NCBI GenBank assembly: GCA_958510825.1
Contig: OY294049.1
Location: forward strand, 20,143,536 to 20,207,535
Origin: Brachypterus glaber
Taxonomy: Eukaryota > Arthropoda > Insecta > Coleoptera > Kateretidae
DNA: 64,000 nucleotides
Direction: 5' to 3'
Part shown: piece after piece, positions 56,108-64,000 of the stretch
Layout of the letters: each line of letters begins with the position of its first letter
Position numbering within the stretch: position 1 is the stretch's first letter
Position numbers and translations under genes: made by a program
The notes under the pieces: generated by a model
Databases searched by the model: none
Seen by the model: only the letters and a program-made list of their open reading frames with translations
Told to the model about the DNA's origin: nothing

Positions 56108-56442
56108 GCAGTAGAGAGCGCTATTGTCAAGTTTTGACCGAAAATCGCCCTTTGTAAACTCAAAAAAGTCGAATAAGCATGGCAACCTAGAAAAAGTGAA
56201 TACGGTGCAGGATAGCCCAATACTTATTTATGGGCTATCTTAAACTCCCTCGGAACGCGAGTCATTTTTCGAAAAAATGCAATTTAAGTAAGGAGGCAGA
56301 TCAAGAAAGCCCATAAAGAAAAAGTTTTGGGCTATCCAGCATTGTACTTACTTTTGCTAGGTAGCCATGCTTATTCGAGTTTTTTAAATTTAAAAAAGGG
56401 CGATTTTTGGCAGAAAATTGACAATAGCGCCCTTTACTGGTA
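56108..56442. mobile_element. Inverted-repeat element, arms about 115 bp
   Basis: GTAGAGAGCGCTATTGTCAA, AAAATCGCCCTTT, GAATAAGCATGGCAACCTAG and GGATAGCCCA at the left (56108-56222) are inverse to TGGGCTATCC, CTAGGTAGCCATGCTTATTC, AAAGGGCGATTTTTGGC and TTGACAATAGCGCCCTTTAC at the right (56322-56442). No ORF. Confidence 0.78.
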
Positions 56443-58344
56443 AAAATATAACTCTTTTTATATGTTTTAATTCGTAAAAAAAAATAAGGACCTGTGTGGC
56501 AACATCTAAGTTATCATGAAAAGGAATTTCCAGGTCGATGTATTTATTTAAGGGTAGTTTACTGATAAAAAATACGATTATTATGAGTTACGCGTGAGGC
56601 CAGTGTTTACTAATCCTAATATCTTTTTATTGTGACTTTTTTTGTTTTAATTGGGTTTAAAAATAATAATCATATAATTAAAACTTCAAAATTTATAAAA
56701 ACAAAATAGCGAGAAAGTAAATTTAGTGAAACCGAATTATTTTACTACATGGGAGCCAAAATGTTACATTTATAGTAACTTAAAGACTGTTAAATTTGTC
56801 ATTGCCAATTTATAAAGCAATAACAATAATATATCCGTAAAAAAGGATACTATAGATAGGAAATAAATGGAATATAATTTATCGTTGCAATTTATTGTTT
56901 AAATTACCCATTAATAATTTATAAAATAAAAGAGGCAGTGAAAATATATAATGCTTCTCCTTTTATAATATACTCTTAACAGCGGATAGTACTTATATAC
57001 GTTGTTAACAATCTTTTGGTACATACATTATAAAGGGATGATAGTACATCACAAAACATAAAAAAAACAATATAGAAACATAGCACAGAGGGACAGGGGA
57101 AAAAGGTGTACAAAATTCTGAATTTTTCTATAGGGCTATTTTTGATACCTCTGATTTTGAATAAAATAACGAAAAAATTAAAAAAAAAAATCCTCGCTAC
57201 TAGGATGGTCCAAAATTTTAGTTTGTTTTTGATCTTTATAAAAATGTGTCAAATGACTTCTGTTGATTGTGTGTGTTGATTGTGTTCATAACCTACAAAT
57301 TCAAAAAGGCGGAGTCAATTTAACCTTGGGGATAATTTCTTCTTCAGTTTTGGACTTAAAATTAAAGCATTTAATAGGAAAAAGATATGATCAAACTTAA
57401 AAATATATTTGATTCCCTATTTTCGTGAAAATCTTTATTTCAGGATATTGGGCCATCTGTAAAATAAACAATTTTTTTTTAATCATATATACTTATATAT
57501 ATAATTAATAAAATTCCTGTATCCTAATATCACGTTTCTAGGACCTTTTTATTGGGATAAAGACATTATTAATTATGTAATATATTTTTAGACATACCTA
57601 AGGAATAATGCGTCACGGAAATACCTAAATTTATATAATAGCCAATGTCTAAGTACATTTTTTTTTTAATAATTTTTAAATTCAAAATTTGCTGTAAATT
57701 ATATTGGAAAACTTGGAAATGGATGTTCGGCGTAAAACAGAAGGAAAAAAGCATGCGCAATAATCTTCGAAGGGCCGTAGCTCCCTTAGGGCTTGTTTTC
57801 GGACATATCTCTTTTTGTTTTTTTTCATGTTTTGTGATGTAGAATCATATCCTTTATTCTTGTAATACTTCACACAATGAGATTTTTTTTTGAAGACCAT
57901 TGTATTCCTATATATTTTGAGGCGCTGAATTCGAATTAAAAGTCAAAATAGCACTTTATCAGATTAGTTTTGGAGATAACCTCAAAAAACCACACCAGCC
58001 ACAAAAAAAAGCTGCTAAATTTTTTTGGAAACCATTGCATTGTGTTATGTATTTTGTGGCCTTAATCCATATTCAAGGTAAAAATAGCACCTTATCCGAT
58101 TAGTTTTGGAAATAACCTAAAAAAAACTTATTTTCATAATCTAAAATTAGGTTTTTTGAAAACTAATTGAAAGAGGTGATATTTTTACCTTAAATTCTAT
58201 TTCAAAAATGCTCTATTTGTCCTTATTTTCAAGTAAGGTACAAAATAATGGAACAAGCCCACAAACACAATAGGTGGGAGAAAGATAACAAAAATCATTA
58301 TGAAATATATTGCCAATTAACGAACACGAGTATTAAAAGAATAG
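56443..58344. other. AT-rich spacer, no gene recognised
   Basis: Near 57765-57900 AGGGCCGTAGCTCCCTTAGG and TGTGATGTAGAATCATATCC resemble the CAGGGTG-ended family (compare 3835-3920). Near 57945-58160 a segment GCACTTTATCAGATTAGTTT, then TTGGAGATAACCT..AAAA, is imperfectly repeated about 130 bp later. No coding frame is supported. Confidence 0.45.
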
Positions 58345-58485
58345 TATATTCTATAACTAGTATGGAATAGACAATATTACGCGAGAACGGGAAGTTTGTC
58401 ATACGAGCCGACAGGCGAGTATGACGGTCCCGCGAGCACGGAATGACTATTCCATACGTGTTGTAGACCATACTTTTTCTTCGAC
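58345..58485. mobile_element. Palindromic MITE-like element
   Basis: GTATGGAATAGACAATATTA, CGCGAGAACGGGA and GTCATACGAGCC at the left pair imperfectly with GGCGAGTATGAC, TCCCGCGAGCACGG and AATGACTATTCCATAC at the right. About 100-140 bp and GC-rich in the centre. Confidence 0.7.
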
Positions 58486-58848
58486 TACAAATATGACTTT
58501 AAACTGCGGAGAAGGTTAAAAACCATGTTTATCGTGATTCGACATTGTAAATGCAACAAAATACATATTTTTAAATAAAGCAATTCATGTTATTTAATAA
58601 TTTTATCAAATCAGTACTTTTTTTTATTTAATTTTAGCACATATTTCCAAATTATAATGCAAAAATTGAAGGTTATGTCAGATTGTTGTGACAGATATCA
58701 GGTTTAAATATTTAACAATAGATGGAGCAGTTTTAATTTTTTGAACTAAATTGATAAAAAACTGGTCAAATATTAAGAAAAACTAATAAACTTTATGTAA
58801 TTTTAAAGCAAAACTTTAAATTGCATTAAATTATTCAATATTTCATGG

Positions 58849-58852
<4 letters not shown>
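58486..58852. other. AT-rich spacer, nothing recognised
   Basis: No supported feature. Confidence 0.4.

Positions 58853-58900
<48 letters not shown>
58853..58900. repeat. (TA)n microsatellite
   Basis: About 48 bases of TA dinucleotide. Confidence 0.97.
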
Positions 58901-58903
<3 letters not shown>

Positions 58904-59900
58904 TGCTAATTTTGCTACAGTTTTCTTTACTTTTATAAACAAGAGATGGCACTACATGTGCTCATTCTAACACTTGATACGGAATATTCATACCGTATCT
59001 AGAGCTAGAATGGATTCATTCTGTGTTTGAAAAGTGTCTGTATTTCCTTACATTCTAAATCAGTCGTAGAAAAACAGTATTTTTTAACAATTACGTCCTT
59101 TAGCAGAAGTATAAAAAAGCAAAAAAAAAACGATTTCTTGAAACCAAAAATCCGAACAACCCCTTTTAAGGGGTATTAAAATATGCATGTCACCCAATAA
59201 GGTTTTTGTTATTTTTTAAATGAAAGCATTACTTTTCCTTTGTAGTTTTTTCTATAAAAAAATTATAAGTTAAAAGAAAATTCGTATTCGTAGAAAATCT
59301 CAATATATTAAAAACGAATTTTGATCAAAGTCAGCCTGGGGGTAACATTTTTTAATAATATAATATGCATTATGTCAAATGTACGTTATGGCTAAATATA
59401 AATTTCCATAACTTTCCGGATTTTTCTTTATAGTGCACTTAAATTTTTGCATAACTTTTGCATACATTAGAATGTTTTTACTTTAAAACTTTAAAATACA
59501 ATGGACTAAATAACAACTGTACATTTTGGTTCTCTAAAAACATTCAATTTAGGATTTATTTATGTAAATAATTTTTCTTCTATTTGGAAAAACTCGTAGA
59601 AGCTTTTATTTTACTTTCTAAAATTACAATTCAATCCAAATGGATGTGACCCAAAGCTTTACTGAATTCGCTTTTACGTTACGACTTAACTAAACTACAG
59701 TTTTGTCCTGAATTTTATGTTAATTTTAACATTCTGCAACAATAGCATAAAATCTTTGCAATAGAGGCAATGTTTTTCTTTTTAAAATTCAAAAACGTTC
59801 GGTTCTTTACCAATTTAACATACAATTTCACAACATAAATAAATATATCATATCATAATATCAAATCATTTCAACTACTTGAATACTGAATGATTTTATA
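58901..59900. other. AT-rich spacer, no gene recognised
   Basis: AAACGATTTCTTGAAACCAA and CCGAACAACCCCTTTTAAGG near 59128-59170 resemble 4055-4100 (ATTTTTTGAAATCAAAAATC, AGAACCCCTTAA), a shared repeat fragment. Confidence 0.4.
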
Positions 59901-60080
59901 TACAGGGTGTCCCAGAATGTTTCCAAAATCTCTCGGCCGTGATCAGCTCTCTTTAAAATAAATTCATATAAAGTTTTTAGCTGAGATATTCGCCCCCAAT
60001 ACAAAAACAAAATAATTTTTTTTGTATATTTTTGGATTGTTTCAAAAATGCTATAATTTAATTAAAAAAAATATTTCATG
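59901..60080. repeat. Half element beginning TACAGGGTGTCCCAGAATG
   Basis: TACAGGGTGTCCCAGAATGT, then TCTCTCGGCCGTGATCAGCT, is the type of left end seen in many arthropod non-autonomous elements. No inverse end is found before the next element starts at 60087. Confidence 0.5.
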
Positions 60081-60086
60081 AAACTA

Positions 60087-60858
60087 CCCAGGTAGCAAAA
60101 TAACATGAAATTCACGTGAAAGTCACGTTAATATGTGACATGTGATGTTAAGATTGTAGTCTCATTTAACAAGAATGTAGCATTTTGGGGATGTCCTAAG
60201 TCCGCCCCTAATAACATCACACAATGACATCCCGAAAATAACGTGTTTGTGACATCATAAATCCACATTCCTGTTATATCTAATATCTTATGGATGCCTC
60301 TACTTTAATATTTAAATAATATTTTAGGATATTAGCTTTTTCTAAATTAAAACCATTAAAAACGCTATAACCCTATAAAAAAATCGGATTTAAAATCAAT
60401 CAGTAATTGAAACAATCACAGATTGAAACAGATAGATTCTAAATACGAAATTGCAGATTAAGCGGAGAATATATCCTTTAATCCGTGTCCGTGGTCTTGA
60501 GAAGCCCGGCAGAGCCCCCTATCCATTGGAAATCGTATAATGTGTATACAATTTCCTTATAATAATTTACTCTATCAACATCATCTTATATCGATTTTTT
60601 TGCTTGGAACGTCGGTGAGAAGCAAAATAACATGACATTCACGTGAAAGCCACGTTAATATGTGACATGCAATATATTCCCAGCGTTGCTAAATATTTGT
60701 TATTTAATAACATGGTTGTCACGTCACACGTGTTACGTTGCAAATGTGATGTTAAATACATGTTATTTTTCAATATTATGTGATGTTATGATTTAGTTTA
60801 AAAATACACCCAAAAGTGATGTTAATTTCTTGTAATATAACATCCCTTGCTACCTGGG
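60087..60858. mobile_element. TIR element CCCAGGTAGCAA, TA flanks, GTGATGTTA-rich
   Basis: CCCAGGTAGCAAAATAACAT and ATAACATCCCTTGCTACCTGGG are inverse ends bordered by TA (60085-60086, 60859-60860). The 5' end segment AGCAAAATAACATGAAATTC, then ACGTGAAAGTCACG, is repeated at 60619-60670, so the element may be composite. GTGATGTTA and its inverse recur inside many times. 772 bp, no ORF. Confidence 0.82.
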
Positions 60859-60887
60859 TACAGGTTCATATAGAATGTAGGATTTAA

Positions 60888-61627
60888 GGTAGTAGTCTGG
60901 TAACTTGGGTTCAAAAAATCGAAATTTTTTTTTTGCTTAATTTGAAAGTACAATGTCTTGAGAATATACTGTGAAAATTTCAGACAGAAATTCGAAATAT
61001 TTCGGGAGTTATAACGAGTTTCCTAGACTTTCCTAGACGATTGACGTAAGTATAAGTTTACTTATCAAAATTTGTTGTTGAACTTTAAACGCGTTTTTCA
61101 CAAAACATTGTTTTTCTGGTCGGCCCGGGTCCTAACTTTTTTTCTACTGAACCGATTGCTTTCAAATTTTAACAGGCTGTTCTACACACTTATAGTACTC
61201 GTCGGTACTAACGAGAATTTTTTTCACCCCTAACTTTTTATTTTACAACCCTTTCTTTGCTAAAATAAAAGGACTTTTTTTTTCAAAGTCCGCCATTTTG
61301 TTATTTACCCTTGAAATTTAACTTCAGTAGTTCCGACCAGAATGACATGTCTATAGATTAAGAATAATCAAGAATATTTGATTTCAGATAACATCAAGAG
61401 CCAAAATCACCCGGGCTACCCACGTGCATTTTTTTTTGAGGTTCCAACTTCGAGTGACAATAATAATAGTAATAAACTATTAAATTTTTTCAAATAATTT
61501 TTTTTTATATTTTCAATATGTAAATAAAAACACTCTAAATATTCAAGATAATTAATTTTTATTTTCCTATAAAAAAACACCCTCCAAAGAAGTCATGAAA
61601 ATAGGCATAAGTTACCAGACTACTACC
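60888..61627. mobile_element. TTAA-flanked TIR element GGTAGTAGTCTGGTAACTT
   Basis: GGTAGTAGTCTGGTAACTT and AAGTTACCAGACTACTACC are perfect inverse ends of 19 bp bordered by TTAA on both sides (60884-60887 and 61628-61631). TTAA duplication fits piggyBac or Kolobok. 740 bp, no transposase ORF. Confidence 0.88.
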
Positions 61628-61631
61628 TTAA

Positions 61632-63766
61632 TACAACTTTACATTGTAAATTAGATAGTACTGTAACGACATAAATCGTCACTTTGTAATATAGCAAGGG
61701 TTAATTAAACTATTCGTTTACTTACGTTATAATTTATGTTTATTTTGTATATAAATAGTTACGTACGTACAGAACTATTTTGTATCTGGGACTATTTGTA
61801 GCAGGAACTGAATTCTAACCATATGAGTCTCTATTCCATAGTTCTACCTGAAAATAACATAAAGAAAACATAATTAGAATATGATTTTTAATAATAAAGA
61901 ATCATATGACTTATTTCTCTATAGTGCATTTGTCTATGGACTTACCTGGTTTTTATATGTTTCAGAGTCTATTGAGGGTTGGATTTCACTGGCTTTCATT
62001 TGTAGCTTGTCTCTCCTGGAAAGTTTCGTATGATTATTTCTTCGGGATAATCCAGAATTTGTTGAAAATAGTTTGCTGGAACTGCTCACTTAGATTCAGT
62101 ATTTTGTTTATACTTAGTTCACAGGACACTTAGTATTCTGTTCGTATTTTTATTAGTTTTTCTGATAAACAATAAGTATTGTTTATATTTGTTTCTTAGA
62201 GTAATATTTTGAGGTTAGATATCACTAATACGGATTTATTAGGAAATAGTCTTTTTGGTTATTATCTTTGATGTAGTTTTCGTTACCTTTATTAGGAATC
62301 CTATACGGTAAAACTGTAGTTGATAATGACTTGCATAGATGTCGCTAATAGTTCAGAAATAGAATTTTATTTACCTGAAGGGTTCATACCGGTTGATAAG
62401 GTCGATTTTCGCTCCTTCTTGATGAACTCTGTACAATGGTGGTGTCATTTTGACGAGTGTTTATTTTCTGTAATCATCGAAGTAATCCTTCATGTATTTT
62501 TATTTAAAGTTAGTGAAAATGAATATTTAAACAATGCGGAAGATATTATAACTGTTATTTTCTACAATTACGCATTTATAACGTTTCGATGGACATCGAA
62601 GACTTAGAATGACATGTAAGTTAAGTTTTTCTGTTTCTTAGAATATTTCTGAGATATAATTATTGTTTTAGCACCATTAATTAAGCACCATTATTACTAC
62701 ATTATTACTACATTAATTAATTACCATTAATTACTCACCATTTCTATACCATTAATATGGAATTACATTAATTTAAGTTGAAGTTTATTTTGGTATATTT
62801 GATATACAAGTTCTCCGCATGGAGTGATGTTCTGTTGGAACATGGTTCTGTATTTTTCGGCATAGATAAATTCTATATGACCGTCTAGCAGACAATTTTA
62901 TATTGGACATAATTTTCAAAAGCATATTTAATCCCGGACAACATTTTCAATCGTACATTTTATCCTGGAAGATAATTTTTCCAAAGTAGAAGGGACAGCC
63001 TATATTTTTTTTCTTTCATTTGAGAAATGAATTCATCAGCATAGGGGAGACTTGCACAGATGGAGACGATGGAATTCATACCTCATGGATTTTGCAGAAA
63101 CCAGCTAAGTACTCATTCTGAAAACTTTTGAAAGCAATATTTCATATTTTTAAATTCTTTTATTTCAATATTCTTATAACTGTAAACTTTATCAGATCTG
63201 ATATAGTATTGATTAATACTATATGCCCTTCTGGCTTTTGTTCATTTTTAGGTACTTATTTTTTTTAAACATTTAATCTCATTTATTAATTATTAAATAT
63301 CATACTTTTGATTAAATGATTTCTAATTTAAGCATGACTTTTACACACTGCAAGAAATGATTGCTGTTTACATACATTTCTTGATGCTTGCTGAACTTCA
63401 TGTTTTCTTTATACATTTAAGTCGAATGATTTCTGAATTTAGTAATTTTTATTAAGATTTCTTTAATTATATCTTAATATAATTACACATATTTTTTATA
63501 TATATTAATACATTACTTGATGTGCTTTCATTAAGTTTATTTATAATAAATTTCTTAAATGAATTATCTTATTTTATTTAGAGGTTATATTTTCTCAAAC
63601 TGAAAAGCTTAAGTATTTACACTAGGTTGTTACTTACCTAAAGGAGTAAAAGCTAAAGTAACTGGCGCCCCTAACAACATTAATCAATTCTTTCTATTTT
63701 TCCCTTGCCCATACCCATTGCTCCGCTGTCAAAACTAGCCGTTGGCAGTGAACGTATTAATTACGG
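61632..63766 (+). other. Possible long LTR or unresolved repeat at window end
   Basis: From about 61674 the sequence TGTAACGACATAAATCGTCA begins a 2.1-kb stretch that ends GTACA at 63766, with a TATATAAATAG at about 61748. Immediately after come PBS-like strings at 63778. The ORFs inside show no recognisable domain. No second LTR is available in the window, so this is a weak structural guess. About 62670-62765 is a run of repeated ACCATTAATTA-like units. Confidence 0.25.
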
Positions 63767-63777
63767 TACACTAATAT

Positions 63778-63795
63778 TGGCGCCCAAGAACGTGG
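63778..63795 (+). promoter_or_regulatory. PBS-like TGGCGCCC motif
   Basis: TGGCGCCCAAGAACGTGG resembles the tRNA-Lys primer-binding sites of retroelements, with two extra bases relative to TGGCGCCCAACGTGG. Another TGGCGCCC lies at 63663-63670. Confidence 0.3.
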
Positions 63796-64000
63796 TATTT
63801 GGATAGATAGAACACTTGTTTTTTTAATTTTACTCCATTTTTCTCAGTGTATTTTTTATAAAAATCTAAAGCTTATTTTTTTTTCAGTGTAACTTAAAGT
63901 TCATTTTGAGAAAACCTACATATAACTGTTGAATAAAATATTTTTTGTTGAAAATTAAGTCAAATTAGAGTTAATCTGATAAGATATATCAGATATGTGT
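63796..64000. other. Window end, nothing recognised
   Basis: AT-rich, no gene. Confidence 0.4.

Noticed and set aside
62320..62607. 95-aa plus-strand ORF
   Set aside because: No motif or homology recognised and no splice or promoter context; could be chance in the putative LTR stretch.

Overview
This window looks like eukaryotic, AT-rich insect DNA. It is almost entirely non-coding and repeat-dense, with one short exon that looks like part of a host gene. Support for an insect or other arthropod: a complete BEL/Pao LTR retrotransposon, jockey/CR1-type LINE fragments with ATT-rich or AATA-rich tails, piggyBac-like TTAA-flanked elements, many short inverted-repeat (MITE-like) elements, and an immunoglobulin-type exon with consensus splice sites. 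Order and species cannot be resolved by eye; a beetle or similar TE-rich insect is a guess. There are no bacterial operons, tRNAs, rRNAs or CRISPR arrays that I can support. A 200-base N gap lies at 6001-6200.

Layout. 1-16 kb: dispersed short elements (three-copy GGGAACG family, a hairpin repeat, a 486-bp tandem duplication, a Tc1/mariner-like MITE, a diverged ~90-bp tandem array beside a reverse-transcriptase-tail ORF), a cluster of a 13-base AACGACGGTCCCT motif at 12.8-13.7 kb, and a 950-bp palindromic element at 14.9-15.8 kb. 16-31 kb: a short acidic ORF possibly from a tyrosine-recombinase element, the first of two hAT-like MITEs whose ends are arrays of a 16-mer, a 15-16-bp GC-rich minisatellite, TA microsatellites and several MITEs. 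31.5-47.2 kb: a 1.2-kb repeat present in opposite orientations at 31.5-32.7 and 46.0-47.2 kb brackets a decayed LINE (32.75-34.3 kb, minus) and the BEL/Pao element (36,665-43,889, minus).

The BEL/Pao element is the best-preserved feature: 462-bp LTRs differing at about 4 sites, a 5-bp CACTT target duplication, gag, then a pol frame with protease, reverse transcriptase (YVDD), RNase H, integrase and a C-terminal tail. It carries an in-frame 1,062-bp tandem duplication in pol and lacks visible gag zinc knuckles.

47-64 kb: more MITEs, several with clear TSDs (8-bp hAT-like, TA and TTAA types), the second 16-mer-array MITE, and a minus-strand Ig-domain exon at 52,242-52,401. That exon is squeezed between a TIR element ending 50 bp below it and a 5'-truncated LINE beginning within about 40 bp of its splice acceptor. 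Much of the surrounding DNA may therefore be intronic sequence of a large Ig-superfamily cell-surface gene on the minus strand; this is inference from one exon. The last 2.3 kb may contain the long terminal repeat and primer-binding site of a retrotransposon whose body lies outside the window (weak).
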